A stretch of DNA of 64,000 bases from Thalassolituus marinus (GTDB lineage: Bacteria > Pseudomonadota > Gammaproteobacteria > Pseudomonadales > Oceanobacteraceae), in NCBI RefSeq assembly GCF_020320395.1, contig NZ_JAEDAH010000097.1, forward strand, positions 36,693-100,692. The letters are read 5' to 3'. The notes under the pieces were generated by a model. It was not told the origin of the DNA. It did no database searches and saw nothing but the letters and a program-made list of their open reading frames with translations. Each line of letters begins with the position of its first letter. Positions within the stretch are counted from its first letter, which is position 1. Position numbers and translations under genes: made by a program. Below are positions 8,228 through 18,091 of this stretch, piece by piece.

Positions 8228-9370
8228 TCAATCACCTGCCATTTCCGGCAGATCCGTGCCCACCAACTGACTAACGATTTCATCCACTTCTGCACGCTGC
8301 GAATACAGCGCCTGTACACAGCGCGTATCCAGCTTTCCGGCCTGCGCCATGCGATCAAGCTCTGCCAGCGCATCGTCAATCGACCAGGCTTTCTTATAGG
8401 GCCGGAAACTGGTCAGTGCATCGAATATATCGGCGGTTGCGACAATGCGCGCTTCCGCAGGCACATCATCACCAGCGAGCCCCTGCGGGTAACCGCTGCC
8501 ATCCAGTAGTTCATGATGACAGGCAACGATATTGAGCATGATTTTTGAATCCACAAGGTGGCTTAAGTGGAAGTTTTTCATCACGCTGTTAATCAGCTCC
8601 ACACCTTTCTGAACGTGTCCCTGCATAATCTGCCGCTCTTCTTCCGAAAGCCGCCCCGGCTTCAGCAGGATTTCGTCAGGGATACCGATTTTGCCAATAT
8701 CGTGCAAGGGTGCGAACAGATACACATGCTCAACAAATTCGTCACTGACAGCAAAATCCGTTGCTGTCGCTCGGGCAATCAGGCGCGATAAGCGCGCCAT
8801 ACGCTGCAGATGGGCCCCGGTTTCAAAATCGCGTACGTGGACAAAGTCCTGTGCTGCATTTGCCGTGGCCAGCAAGGTATTCACCGCCGCCAGCTCCGAT
8901 ACGATTACCATCATAACGACGTTGCAGTACACCAGCAGATCACGCTGAACTTCAGGCGTAAAAACGCCAGCCTTAAGACTGTCGAAAAAAATGAAGCCCA
9001 GCAGCTCACCGCCGTTGATCATGGGAATGGTAAAAGAGGAAGAATAGCCCTGCTCCAGCAACCAGTCGGAGTGCTGATTGCCCGGCTGAATGTCGATACG
9101 AATATCGTCGATCACCCGGTAATCGCCGCTGGCGGCCAGCACCGACAAAGAACGACTGTCTTTCAGCTGGTACTGATAGCCAGAAATCGCGTGCCCTTCG
9201 TGGGTACTGTTGATGAAGGTTTTTACCAGATCGGTGGCTGGATCGTAGAGCGCGCAGGATATGCGATCGACCGCCGGAATGCCCGCCAGAATATTGCTGT
9301 GAATATCCTGCAGCCGATCTGACAGGCTTTCTGCCTGACTGAACAGCAGACTATGCTGATACCGCCCCAT
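8228..9370 (-). CDS. GAF/HD-GYP domain protein, predicted c-di-GMP phosphodiesterase
   Basis: About 380 residues from the ATG at 9370 (MGRYQHSL), which is preceded by a good GAGGA site; the frame stays open 25 codons further upstream without such a site. Residues about 15-170 look like a GAF sensor domain (RISCALYDPATDLVKTF, SFTIPMINGGELLGFIFFDS). The C-terminal half is an HD-GYP domain with LHDIGKIGIPDEIL, the H-H motif HHELLDGSGYPQGL and DIFDALTSFRPYK. HD-GYP enzymes hydrolyse c-di-GMP, so this opposes the two GGDEF proteins in the window. It has no transmembrane segment. The tRNA-Val gene lies just downstream on the same strand. Confidence 0.9.
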   Translation of the reverse strand: MGRYQHSLLFSQAESLSDRLQDIHSNILAGIPAVDRISCALYDPATDLVKTFINSTHEGHAISGYQYQLKDSRSLSVLAASGDYRVIDDIRIDIQPGNQHSDWLLEQGYSSSFTIPMINGGELLGFIFFDSLKAGVFTPEVQRDLLVYCNVVMMVIVSELAAVNTLLATANAAQDFVHVRDFETGAHLQRMARLSRLIARATATDFAVSDEFVEHVYLFAPLHDIGKIGIPDEILLKPGRLSEEERQIMQGHVQKGVELINSVMKNFHLSHLVDSKIMLNIVACHHELLDGSGYPQGLAGDDVPAEARIVATADIFDALTSFRPYKKAWSIDDALAELDRMAQAGKLDTRCVQALYSQRAEVDEIVSQLVGTDLPEMAGD

Positions 9371-9492
9371 GCATTCCTCACCCACTCTGCCGAATTCAGT
9401 TCTGTTGATGAACTTAAATATAATCACCAGAACCGCACGAGACAAGTGAACCAGACAGGCCAGCGCTGAACTTTCGTGACCTGTGTCGGCTA

Positions 9493-11520
9493 TCAGCTGT
9501 TTTCTATGACCTTTTGTTTCATTTCATGCAGCAGGTCACGCAGGCGTGCGGCTTCCTCAAAGTTCAGATCTTTCGCTGCGCGGAACATCTGATCCTCTAC
9601 TTCAGCGACGCGCTTCACCAGCTCTTGTGATGGCAGTACACGCCAGTCGCTGTCATAGCCGGCATGATCTTCTGCAACCTTACGAGTACGACCACGACCT
9701 TTGCCTTTTTTACCCGGCGGCGGAGCGGCTTCGAGGATATCTTCCACCGACTTGGTGATACCACGCGGGGTAATGCCATGTTCTTCGTTGAAGGCCACCT
9801 GCTTTTCACGACGACGTTCAGTTTCGTCCATCGCACGATTCATGGAATCAGTAATTCTATCGGCATACAGAATAGCTTTACCGTTGAGGTTACGAGCTGC
9901 ACGGCCGATGGTCTGAATCAGGGAGCGCTCGGAACGCAGGAAGCCTTCTTTATCGGCATCAAATATCGCCACCAGCGACACTTCCGGAATATCCAGGCCT
10001 TCCCGCAGCAGGTTAATCCCCACCAGTACGTCAAACTCGCCAAGACGCAGATCACGGATAATTTCGACCCGCTCTACGGTATCAATGTCTGAATGCAGAT
10101 AGCGCACCCGTACATTCTGTTCCAGCAGGAAGTCCGTCAGATCCTCCGCCATGCGCTTGGTCAGCACGGTAATTAATACACGCTCCCCAATGGCAACCCG
10201 CTCCTGCAGTTCATGCAGCACATCGTCCACCTGACCGGTGGCCGGACGGATTTCCACAATCGGATCAACCAGACCGGTGGGACGCACCACCTGTTCAACC
10301 ACGGCATCCTGATGCTCTTTTTCGTAGTTGCCCGGTGTGGCCGAGACAAAGATGCACTGCGGAACAATGGCTTCCCACTCTTCAAAACGCATCGGCCGGT
10401 TGTCCAGCGCCGACGGCAGACGGAAACCAAACTGTACCAATGTTTCCTTGCGCGAACGGTCGCCACGGTACATACCGCCAATTTGCGGAATGGTTACGTG
10501 TGATTCGTCGACAAACACCAGTGCGTCATCAGGAATGTAATCAAACAAAGTAGGAGGCGGCGCTCCTTCTTCCCGTCCGGACAGGTAGCGTGAATAGTTC
10601 TCAATCCCTGAGCAATAACCCAGCTCCTGCATCATTTCGATATCGTAGCGGGTACGCTGCTCTAGACGCTGCGCTTCCACCAGCAAATTGTGTTCGCGAT
10701 AGTACGCCAGACGCTCTTCCAGCTCGGTTTTAATGCCATCAATGGCATCGAGGATAGTCTGGCGCGGCGTCACATAGTGGGTTTTCGGATAGATGGTTAC
10801 CCGTGCCAGGCGGCTGAGTATTTCTCCGGTCAGCGGGTCAAAGGTACTGATCTGTTCCACTTCGTCGTCGAACAGTTCAACCCGTACGGCTTCGTCGTCA
10901 CTTTCCGCCGGGAAAATATCGATAACCTCACCACGTACACGATAGGTACCACGATGAAAATCGGCATCGTTACGGGTGTATTGCAGCTCAGCCAGACGAC
11001 GCAGAATACTGCGCTGATCAATACTGTCACCGCGCACAATGTGCAGCATCATTTTCAGGTAGGAGTCCGGATCGCCCAAACCGTAAATGGCCGACACGGT
11101 GGCTACGATCACCGCGTCACGCCGCTCCATCAGCGCCTTGGTAGCTGACAGACGCATTTGCTCGATATGTTCGTTTACCGACGCATCTTTATCGATAAAG
11201 GTATCCGACGAGGGAACGTAAGCTTCGGGCTGGTAGTAGTCGTAGTAGGAAACAAAGTACTCAACCGCGTTATCCGGGAAAAACTCTTTGAACTCACCGT
11301 ACAACTGCGCCGCCAGTGTCTTGTTGTGCGCCATGATAATGGCCGGACGCTGGCACTGAGCGATCACGTTCGCCATGGTGTAGGTTTTACCTGAACCCGT
11401 TACCCCCAGCAGCGTCTGTTTCAGCAGGCCGGCATTAACACCAGCCACCAACTGACGGATGGCTTCCGGCTGATCGCCGGCGGGCGGATACTTTGCAGAT
11501 ATGTCAAAAGCCTTACTCAT
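9493..11520 (-). CDS. uvrB: Excinuclease ABC subunit B
   Basis: A 675-residue helicase-like subunit of nucleotide excision repair; it loads with UvrA at damage, opens the helix and recruits UvrC. The Walker A GVTGSGKT includes Lys45; the damage-probing beta-hairpin [12 protein letters not shown] is near residue 92; helicase motifs [12 protein letters not shown] and QTIGRAARN are intact; and a C-terminal UVR motif ([22 protein letters not shown]) that contacts UvrC is present. The length is typical. A TATAAT lies upstream around 11553 on the minus strand, but I see no convincing LexA box, so SOS control is not evident. It is divergent from the aminotransferase gene. Confidence 0.98.
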   Translation of the reverse strand: MSKAFDISAKYPPAGDQPEAIRQLVAGVNAGLLKQTLLGVTGSGKTYTMANVIAQCQRPAIIMAHNKTLAAQLYGEFKEFFPDNAVEYFVSYYDYYQPEAYVPSSDTFIDKDASVNEHIEQMRLSATKALMERRDAVIVATVSAIYGLGDPDSYLKMMLHIVRGDSIDQRSILRRLAELQYTRNDADFHRGTYRVRGEVIDIFPAESDDEAVRVELFDDEVEQISTFDPLTGEILSRLARVTIYPKTHYVTPRQTILDAIDGIKTELEERLAYYREHNLLVEAQRLEQRTRYDIEMMQELGYCSGIENYSRYLSGREEGAPPPTLFDYIPDDALVFVDESHVTIPQIGGMYRGDRSRKETLVQFGFRLPSALDNRPMRFEEWEAIVPQCIFVSATPGNYEKEHQDAVVEQVVRPTGLVDPIVEIRPATGQVDDVLHELQERVAIGERVLITVLTKRMAEDLTDFLLEQNVRVRYLHSDIDTVERVEIIRDLRLGEFDVLVGINLLREGLDIPEVSLVAIFDADKEGFLRSERSLIQTIGRAARNLNGKAILYADRITDSMNRAMDETERRREKQVAFNEEHGITPRGITKSVEDILEAAPPPGKKGKGRGRTRKVAEDHAGYDSDWRVLPSQELVKRVAEVEDQMFRAAKDLNFEEAARLRDLLHEMKQKVIENS

Positions 11521-11634
11521 CAGGATTCCAGTCAGTGCTTAAATCAGGTAGCATTATACGGTTTTTTTGACCGGCAGGACGCGGACTTCCGTGAATTTCT
11601 GCCAACATCCATCGCGTTATTGAGGATACACAAA

Positions 11635-12816
11635 TTGGACCTGCAATTGTCTGATCGCGTTAACCAGATCAAGCCTTCCCCGACTCTGGCGGTGACCAAC
11701 CGCGCTGCAGAACTGAAAGCGGCGGGCAAAGACATTATTGGCCTGGGTGCAGGCGAACCGGATTTTGATACACCGGAACACATTAAGCAGGCAGCGGTTG
11801 AGGCGATTAACAACGGCTTCACCAAGTACACCGCGGTGGATGGAACTCCTGGTCTGAAAAAAGCCATTATCAACAAACTGCAGAAAGACAATGGTCTGAG
11901 CTATGAAGCCAACCAGATTCTGGTCTCCTGTGGTGGTAAGCAGAGCTTCTTCAATCTGAGCCTGGCTCTGCTGAACCCGGGCGACGAAGTCGTCATCCCT
12001 GCACCGTACTGGGTATCCTACCCTGATATGGTACTGATTGCTGAAGGCGTGCCGGTGGTTATCGAAACCGACGAAAGCACCCGCTTCAAAATCACCGCTG
12101 AGCAGCTGGATGCCGCCATCACCGACAAAACCCGCCTGGTGGTACTGAACAGCCCATCCAACCCTTCCGGTGTTGCCTATACCGCAGATGAACTTCGCGC
12201 TCTGGCAGAAGTACTGAAAAAGTACCCGAATGTCATGGTTGCTACCGATGATATGTACGAGTACATCTGGTGGGCAGACTTCGCATTCGAGAACATTCTG
12301 ACCGTATGTCCTGAACTGTACGACCGCACCATCGTGCTGAACGGCGTATCAAAAGCCTACAGCATGACTGGCTGGCGCATCGGCTATGCGGCAGGTCCGG
12401 CCAAACTGATTGGCGCCATGAAAAAGATTCAGTCGCAGAGCACCTCAAACCCGACCTCCATCTCGCAGGTCGCAGCAGAAGCAGCCCTGAATGGCGGTCG
12501 AGACTGCGTAACCCCGATGGTTACTGCCTTTAAAGAGCGTCACGACTACCTGATTAAAGCACTGAACGAGCTTCCGGGCTTCAGCTGCATTGAAGGTGAT
12601 GGTGCGTTTTACGCTTTCCCTAGCGTGAAAGAAGCTATGAAAAAAGCCGGCATTGAATCGGATGTTGAGTTTGCCGAAAAGCTGCTGAACGAAACCGGCG
12701 TTGCTCTGGTTCCGGGCTCTGCATTTGGTGCGCCAGGCTATATGCGCCTGTCGTTCGCTACCAGCCTGGACGTTCTGAAAGATGCCATCAGCCGCCTGGA
12801 CAAAGCCCTGGCCTGA
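11635..12816 (+). CDS. Class I aspartate/aromatic aminotransferase
   Basis: A 393-residue PLP-dependent fold-type I transaminase. It has GLGAGEPDFDTPEHIKQ at the N-terminus, the NSPSNPSG strand, and the PLP lysine in SKAYSMTGWRIGY, all typical of the bacterial Ibeta/Igamma aspartate aminotransferases. I set the start at TTG 11635 (LDLQLSDRVNQIKPSP) because a GAGGA lies 8 bases before it; an upstream TTG at 11620 overlaps that site. The reaction is probably aspartate plus 2-oxoglutarate to oxaloacetate plus glutamate. An orthologous gene lies next to uvrB in Pseudomonas aeruginosa, supporting conserved order. Confidence 0.88.
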   Translation: MDLQLSDRVNQIKPSPTLAVTNRAAELKAAGKDIIGLGAGEPDFDTPEHIKQAAVEAINNGFTKYTAVDGTPGLKKAIINKLQKDNGLSYEANQILVSCGGKQSFFNLSLALLNPGDEVVIPAPYWVSYPDMVLIAEGVPVVIETDESTRFKITAEQLDAAITDKTRLVVLNSPSNPSGVAYTADELRALAEVLKKYPNVMVATDDMYEYIWWADFAFENILTVCPELYDRTIVLNGVSKAYSMTGWRIGYAAGPAKLIGAMKKIQSQSTSNPTSISQVAAEAALNGGRDCVTPMVTAFKERHDYLIKALNELPGFSCIEGDGAFYAFPSVKEAMKKAGIESDVEFAEKLLNETGVALVPGSAFGAPGYMRLSFATSLDVLKDAISRLDKALA

Positions 12817-12836
12817 TCTTTCAGCTCAACGCCGAT

Positions 12837-12869
12837 AAAAAAAACGCCACTATCATGTGGCGTTTTTTT
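12837..12869. terminator. Bidirectional terminator between aminotransferase gene and hda
   Basis: Stem AACGCCAC/GTGGCGTT with a TATCAT loop, an A-run before and a T-run after it; it separates two convergent genes and can serve both. Confidence 0.9.
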
Positions 12870-12904
12870 ATGGTTTGCGAAGAGCCTGAGAGACCGCCCC
12901 AGCT

Positions 12905-13612
12905 CTACCAACCCATTTCTGTTTTGATAAAGGGTATCGTCAGCTTACGCTGTGCCGACAGCGATGCCTGATCAAGCACATCGAGCACATCAAACAGCCC
13001 CTGCATATCCCTTGGACCGCGAGTGAGAATGTAGCGCGCAACCTCATCGCTCATATTCAGACCACGGCGACGGGCACGCAGCAGCAGGGCCAGAATTTTA
13101 TCGTCATCTTCCAGCGGCTCAACCTGATACACCATCCCCCAGCTAAGGCGTGATGACAGGTCGGGCAACTGAACCCCGAGATGCCCCGGAGCCTGGCTAC
13201 CGGCAATAATCAGATGCCCCTGACGATCACGGATACGGTTAAACAAGTGGAACAAGCCCTCTTCCCATTCCGCACTACCAGCCACAGCCTGCACATTATC
13301 TAACGCGACCAGCGGCAGCTGCTCCATACTCTCCAGCACAGCCGGGCTGTATTCAATAAGCTCATCCAGTGGCAGGTACACACTCTGATGACCCAAACCT
13401 TCCGCGTAGTGACAGGCCGCCTGCAACAGGTGACTGCAACCGACACCGGCTGCTCCCCACAGGTAAATGTAGGGCTCGCCATGGGTGGTCCATTGCTGCT
13501 GCAGCTGCTGCACTATCTGCTCATTAGGGCCAGCGTAGTAATTGGCAAAACGGGCGTCATCGCGCACCGATACCGATAGAGTGAGCTGCTGTTGTGGTTC
13601 TGTAGTCTGCAT
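12905..13612 (-). CDS. hda: DnaA regulatory inactivator Hda
   Basis: A 235-residue AAA+ protein homologous to DnaA domain III. With the DNA-loaded sliding clamp it stimulates ATP hydrolysis by DnaA, preventing re-initiation. A clamp-binding peptide is visible near the N-terminus (QLTLSV, residues 10-15). The Walker A position reads GAAGVGCSHLL, with Cys where a P-loop lysine would be; E. coli Hda also lacks the lysine (Arg there). The sensor region with box VII-like LSSRLSWGMVYQVEPL is kept. The start codon overlaps the stop of the DUF2066 gene by one base, so the two are translationally coupled. Confidence 0.93.
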   Translation of the reverse strand: MQTTEPQQQLTLSVSVRDDARFANYYAGPNEQIVQQLQQQWTTHGEPYIYLWGAAGVGCSHLLQAACHYAEGLGHQSVYLPLDELIEYSPAVLESMEQLPLVALDNVQAVAGSAEWEEGLFHLFNRIRDRQGHLIIAGSQAPGHLGVQLPDLSSRLSWGMVYQVEPLEDDDKILALLLRARRRGLNMSDEVARYILTRGPRDMQGLFDVLDVLDQASLSAQRKLTIPFIKTEMGW

Positions 13613-14622
13613 CAGTGGCGCCAGTGATAAATCGATTCTTGTTCTGTTGGCAGAAGACGCTTATCCAGTGCCAGCGTCGTCCAGACCTGATTCCATTCGG
13701 CCGCCAGATCGAGCTCCAGCGTCAGGGTCTGTCCGTTGACCGAGATAATTTTTACATCATTGATGGCCACATTGGCTTTGAGGTACGTAAGAATATTCTG
13801 ATACGCATGGAAATCAGCCACGCCATCGATGATTAACTGATACCCACCAGATGTACCGTCGTTAAGAACGGCATAACGCGCAGCCATAAAAGACGCGACC
13901 TGATCAGCCACCTGACGCAGAACAACGGCGTGCTCTTCTGCACTGGCCGTCAATTCCAGATTGTCTCCCTTATGTTGCAGAAACCCCCGAAACTGCCAGC
14001 CACCCTGTCCATCAGGTGTAAGACGTCCAGCCAGAGTAGCATCGGCCATATAACGCTGAGAGGCCTGCAGGATATCCGCTTTAAACATCCCCCACAGTGA
14101 TTCCACCGGCAAGGCCACATCATCTTCGAGATCATAAGCAGGCCATAACAAAGGAATACCGCGCTCATTGGCAGCAGACTCCATTGCCGAATGCCAGACA
14201 TCCACTGCCGGAGTCACACGAATGCGTTGCAGGTTGTCTTCTACACCCAGCCAGACAAGAACCAGTGGCCGACTCTTACCCCAGACCGGGAGCTGGCCAC
14301 TACGCAACAACTGATCAATCAGGTTGGCAGCAAAATCCACCTCAAGGCGCAGCCCGGTTTCCGAATCATCGCGGATATAACGGAAAGAGCGGATATAGCG
14401 CTCAGCCGCTGCTGCTGCACCCAGAACCTGCTCGTTCTGCGCGTTATCCCGCTGCCCCGAAACCTTCACCACGACTTGCAGCAGAGCTTCCTGAATAGCC
14501 GTTTGCCGACTTTCCTCAGATTGGTCAGTCACGCTGATGCGCACCTGATACAAATCAGAGACGATGACCGCATGGCTGAACATATTCAGCCCCAGCAACA
14601 CTGCCAGAATGACTGCCCGCAC
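13612..14622 (-). CDS. DUF2066 domain protein, exported
   Basis: A 336-residue protein with a short signal peptide (MRAVILAVLLGLNMFSHA). The family segment SEESRQTAIQEALLQVVVKVSGQRDN follows the signal, and the rest is a periplasmic domain rich in beta/alpha alternation. Function is unknown; genes of this family commonly sit upstream of hda in gammaproteobacteria, as here. The stop overlaps the hda start (TGATG arrangement). It is divergent from purM, with about 195 bases between the start codons. Confidence 0.85.
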   Translation of the reverse strand: MRAVILAVLLGLNMFSHAVIVSDLYQVRISVTDQSEESRQTAIQEALLQVVVKVSGQRDNAQNEQVLGAAAAAERYIRSFRYIRDDSETGLRLEVDFAANLIDQLLRSGQLPVWGKSRPLVLVWLGVEDNLQRIRVTPAVDVWHSAMESAANERGIPLLWPAYDLEDDVALPVESLWGMFKADILQASQRYMADATLAGRLTPDGQGGWQFRGFLQHKGDNLELTASAEEHAVVLRQVADQVASFMAARYAVLNDGTSGGYQLIIDGVADFHAYQNILTYLKANVAINDVKIISVNGQTLTLELDLAAEWNQVWTTLALDKRLLPTEQESIYHWRH

Positions 14623-14818
14623 CGGATGATTTCCTTAACAATATGGTATGAAACGGCGGTATTGTGCCACGACCACAGTGGATAAGCAGCCCCGGGCTGT
14701 AATTGCTGCCCGAGTGGTCAATAAATACCCAGTCTTTTTATGTATTTGCATGATGCAGGTCGACGCACAAATCGTTAGAATACGCGTCTTTCCATTGGCC
14801 ACCATCTGTGACAACGGC

Positions 14819-15871
14819 ATGACTGACAAACAATCCCTGAGCTACAAAGACGCTGGTGTTGATATCGACGCCGGAAACGCATTAGTTGAACGCATCAAAG
14901 GCGTTGCCAAACGCACCCGCCGTCCGGAAGTGATGGCAGGCCTTGGCGGCTTTGGCGCACTGTTCGAGCTGCCTCAGGGCTACAAAGAGCCTGTACTGGT
15001 TTCCGGTACCGATGGCGTAGGTACCAAGCTGCGTCTGGCCATGGACCTGAAAAAACACGACACCATCGGTATCGATCTGGTTGCCATGTGTGTAAACGAC
15101 CTGGTGGTTGCAGGTGCAGAACCACTGTTCTTCCTCGACTACTATGCAACCGGCAAGCTTAACGTTGACGTTGCTGCTGCCGTAGTTTCCGGTATCGGCG
15201 AAGGCTGTGAACAGGCTGGCGCCTCCCTGGTTGGTGGTGAAACCGCTGAAATGCCTGGCATGTACGAAGGCGAAGACTACGACCTGGCGGGCTTCTGTGT
15301 GGGTATCGCAGAGAAGTCGCAGATCATTGACGGCACTAAAGTTCAGGCGGGCGATAAGCTGATCGCCATGGCGTCTTCCGGCCCTCACTCGAATGGTTAC
15401 TCGCTGATTCGTAAAATCATCGAAGTTTCCGGTGCAGATCTGAGCCAGGAACTGGATGGCCAGCCGCTGGCCGATGCACTGATGGCACCGACTCGTATTT
15501 ACGTGAAGTCTGCCCTGAAGCTGATTAACGCTTCTGAAGCACACGCTCTGTGTCACGTAACCGGCGGCGGCTTCCAGGAAAACATCCCACGTGTTCTGCC
15601 TGAAGGCACCAAAGCCGTTATCGACACTAACAGCTGGCAGTGGCCCGCAGTATTCAACTGGCTGCAGGAAGCTGGCAATGTCGCGACTGCTGAGATGTTC
15701 CGCACCTTCAACTGCGGTGTAGGCATGATTGTGGCTGTACCGGCAGAAAAGGCCGACGCCGCCGTCACGCTGCTGAATGCTGAAGGCGAACAAGCCTGGA
15801 TCATCGGCGATATCCAACCTCTTAACGAAGGTGAAGCTCAGGTTGAGTTCATTGGTAATCTGACCGTATGA
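14819..15871 (+). CDS. purM: Phosphoribosylformylglycinamidine cyclo-ligase
   Basis: A 350-residue AIR synthetase of the fifth step of purine biosynthesis, converting FGAM and ATP to AIR. The N-terminal [13 protein letters not shown], the [14 protein letters not shown] loop, [23 protein letters not shown] and [11 protein letters not shown] are all intact. The frame is open from 14648, but the homology and length fit the ATG at 14819 ([11 protein letters not shown]). Its stop overlaps the purN start by 4 bases (ATGA). Regulation by PurR is likely in general for the family, but I could not identify a clear PurR box. Confidence 0.97.
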   Translation: MTDKQSLSYKDAGVDIDAGNALVERIKGVAKRTRRPEVMAGLGGFGALFELPQGYKEPVLVSGTDGVGTKLRLAMDLKKHDTIGIDLVAMCVNDLVVAGAEPLFFLDYYATGKLNVDVAAAVVSGIGEGCEQAGASLVGGETAEMPGMYEGEDYDLAGFCVGIAEKSQIIDGTKVQAGDKLIAMASSGPHSNGYSLIRKIIEVSGADLSQELDGQPLADALMAPTRIYVKSALKLINASEAHALCHVTGGGFQENIPRVLPEGTKAVIDTNSWQWPAVFNWLQEAGNVATAEMFRTFNCGVGMIVAVPAEKADAAVTLLNAEGEQAWIIGDIQPLNEGEAQVEFIGNLTV

Positions 15872-16542
15872 GCCAGCCTATGAGCAACGATGCGCCGCAA
15901 AAGCCGCGCATCGTTATTCTGATTTCCGGCAGCGGCAGCAACATGGTTGCCATTGCCGATGCGGTAAAATCTGGCGATATTGATGCCGAAGTCGTTGCAG
16001 TGATCAGCAATCGTCCTGATGCTGCCGGCTTGCAGAAAGCCCGCGACCGTGACATCGAAACTGCCGTTCTGAATCACAAAGAATACGACTCACGCGAAGC
16101 CTTCGATGTGTCGCTGATGCGTATGATTGATGACTATGAACCCGACCTGGTGGTACTGGCAGGTTTTATGCGCATCCTGACGCCGGATTTCACCCGTCGA
16201 TATCATGGCCGCATGCTGAATATCCACCCTTCCCTGCTGCCTAAATATCAGGGCCTGCACACCCATCAGCGTGCTCTGGATGCTGGTGATAGCGAACATG
16301 GCGTAACCGTTCACTTCGTAACCGAAGAGCTGGATGGTGGTCCAACCGCTATTCAGGCGGTTGTGCCTGTGTATGATGGTGATGATGCAGCAACACTGCA
16401 GAAACGCGTGCAGATCCAGGAACACGTCATTTACCCAATTGCCGTTAAGTGGTTTGTTGAAGGTCGCCTTAACATGCACGGCAACGAAGCGCGCCTTGAT
16501 GGCACACCTCTGCCTGAGCATGGCCTGCAGCTGAAAAGCTGA
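15868..16542 (+). CDS. purN: Phosphoribosylglycinamide formyltransferase
   Basis: A 224-residue GAR transformylase using 10-formyl-tetrahydrofolate. The nucleotide loop ISGSGSNM is near residue 20. The catalytic set is present: Asn and His in [16 protein letters not shown], and Asp in EELDGGP. Translation is coupled to purM. A second in-frame ATG four codons later (MSNDAPQK) is an alternative start. A terminator follows 25 bases after the stop, so purM-purN is a two-gene operon. Confidence 0.96.
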   Translation: MSQPMSNDAPQKPRIVILISGSGSNMVAIADAVKSGDIDAEVVAVISNRPDAAGLQKARDRDIETAVLNHKEYDSREAFDVSLMRMIDDYEPDLVVLAGFMRILTPDFTRRYHGRMLNIHPSLLPKYQGLHTHQRALDAGDSEHGVTVHFVTEELDGGPTAIQAVVPVYDGDDAATLQKRVQIQEHVIYPIAVKWFVEGRLNMHGNEARLDGTPLPEHGLQLKS

Positions 16543-16566
16543 GCCTCTGCCGGACCTCTGCTAAAA

Positions 16567-16593
16567 ATCCCGCCCGATGCGGCGGGATCTTTT
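16567..16593 (+). terminator. Terminator of purMN
   Basis: Stem ATCCCGCC/GGCGGGAT with a CGATGC loop, followed by CTTTT. Confidence 0.88.
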
Positions 16594-16650
16594 CATAGCC
16601 ATTCGTGTCTTCATCTGTATACTCGCCTCAACACCATCAGGTTTTTGGAC

Positions 16651-17382
16651 ATGCGATTCACAGGGATGAACCCCAGCGCCTATCTGATAAAGATTGTACT
16701 GGCAGCCTTTACGTGTCTGTCCGTCATTGCGCATGCTTCTGCAACGGATGAATTACTTGCGCCTTTCAAAGCCAGCTACGTTACGGAATGGAGCCTGGGC
16801 TGGTTCACCCTGGACATTGAAGCCACCCGCACCCTGCAGAAAACACCAGACGGAAACTGGCTGCTAACCTTCGAGGCTGAAACCAGCGCCGCCAGCCTGA
16901 AGGAAACTTCAGAGTTCTCCTTAATCGAACGACAGATTCGTCCACAGGAATATCAGTACCACGCTTCGGGCTTATTCAACGAGCCTGACCGTGCATTGCT
17001 GTTCTCCCACCCGTTAAAACTGGTTAAAGACCTGGATAACAAACAGACGTACACCAACGCCTGGGAAACCGAAATCCAGGACAACCTGAGCTATATGCTG
17101 CAGGCGAGTATCGATCTGGCACAAGGTGATACGACACTGACATATGAAGTGTTCGAGAAGAACCGCAGCAAACCTTTCAGGTTTGAAGTGATTGGTGAAG
17201 AAACCATCGACACCAGTATCGGTAAACTGAAGGCGGTAAAGGTTAAACAGATTCGCAAGAATAACCGGCGAGAACTGTACGCCTGGTTCGCCAAAGATCA
17301 TCATTACCAGCTGGTCCGCCTCATCGATAAAAAGGATGGGCGCAAACGCTACCAGATTGATATCAGCGCGCTCAGCGACTGA
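16651..17382 (+). CDS. DUF3108 family exported protein
   Basis: A protein of about 243 residues with an N-terminal signal peptide (YLIKIVLAAFTCLSVIAHASA), followed by the DUF3108-type mature region: LLAPFKASYVTEWSLGWFTLDIEATRTL and a C-terminal AWFAKDHHYQLVRLIDKKDGRKRYQIDI. Proteins of this family are predicted periplasmic or outer-membrane-associated beta-rich proteins without known function; they are often found beside purN in related genomes. Start choice is between the ATG at 16651 (AGG nine bases upstream) and the ATG at 16666; a TTG at 16645 is less likely. Confidence 0.8.
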   Translation: MRFTGMNPSAYLIKIVLAAFTCLSVIAHASATDELLAPFKASYVTEWSLGWFTLDIEATRTLQKTPDGNWLLTFEAETSAASLKETSEFSLIERQIRPQEYQYHASGLFNEPDRALLFSHPLKLVKDLDNKQTYTNAWETEIQDNLSYMLQASIDLAQGDTTLTYEVFEKNRSKPFRFEVIGEETIDTSIGKLKAVKVKQIRKNNRRELYAWFAKDHHYQLVRLIDKKDGRKRYQIDISALSD

Positions 17383-17454
17383 GCCGCCGATTTCAATTCC
17401 CCCCCTGCTCCGGTAAACTCTGCGCCAGATTTTTACTCATTGAAGGAAGCCACT

Positions 17455-18036
17455 ATGCGCCTCAGCGACGGTGATATTGAACAACGCATTGCCGATGGCA
17501 GTATTGTGATTGAGCCACAACCTGCTGACGACGCCATCGCCGGCATCAGCGTTGACCTCCGTCTGGATCATCGCTTCCGCGTATTCAACAACAATTCCGT
17601 AACGCACCTGGACCTGTCCGGCGAACGCGCGCAACTGGAACGCGATATTAATCGCATCATGAGTAAAGAAATCGAAATCGAAGAAGGCGAAGCCCTGTAC
17701 ATCCACCCCGGCGAGCTGATTCTTGGTGCCACCATGGAATCCGTGACCGTTCCCGACGACCTTGTTGGCTGGCTGGATGGCCGTAGTTCACTTGCCCGCC
17801 TTGGCCTTATGGTTCACGTAACCGCCGGCCGTATCGATCCGGGCTGGCAGGGGCAGATCGTGCTGGAGTTCTATAACAACGGTAAACTGCCACTGGCGCT
17901 GCGTCCGGGGATGGTGATCTGCGCCATGTCGTTTGAGATGCTTTCAAGCCCGGCACTGCGCCCTTATAACAAACGCGAAAATGCCAAATACCGCGACCAG
18001 AAAGGCGCCACCTTCAGCCGCATAGCGAAGGACTGA
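17455..18036 (+). CDS. dcd: dCTP deaminase
   Basis: A 193-residue trimeric enzyme that deaminates dCTP to dUTP for thymidylate synthesis. [12 protein letters not shown] at the start and the active-site regions [34 protein letters not shown] and [15 protein letters not shown] are fully typical. The start is the ATG at 17455, with AAGGAAG six to twelve bases before it; the frame is open a few codons further upstream from a TTG. It is followed by a strong bidirectional terminator shared with wzz. Confidence 0.97.
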   Translation: MRLSDGDIEQRIADGSIVIEPQPADDAIAGISVDLRLDHRFRVFNNNSVTHLDLSGERAQLERDINRIMSKEIEIEEGEALYIHPGELILGATMESVTVPDDLVGWLDGRSSLARLGLMVHVTAGRIDPGWQGQIVLEFYNNGKLPLALRPGMVICAMSFEMLSSPALRPYNKRENAKYRDQKGATFSRIAKD

Positions 18037-18054
18037 TTCTCAGGCAACACGCAT

Positions 18055-18085
18055 AAAAAAGCCCGGTAAATTCCGGGCTTTTTTA
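18055..18085. terminator. Bidirectional terminator between dcd and wzz
   Basis: Stem AAGCCCGG/CCGGGCTT around TAAATT, with A-run and T-run on either side. Confidence 0.9.
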
Positions 18086-18091
18086 TGCTGT

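Noticed and set aside
11521..11600. LexA (SOS) box upstream of uvrB
   Set aside because: CTG and CAG half-sites with the right spacing are not present.
14740..14818. PurR operator upstream of purM
   Set aside because: The sequence around 14762-14786 only loosely resembles the 16-bp PurR palindrome.
14882..15817. A 311-codon minus-strand frame
   Set aside because: Antisense shadow of purM.
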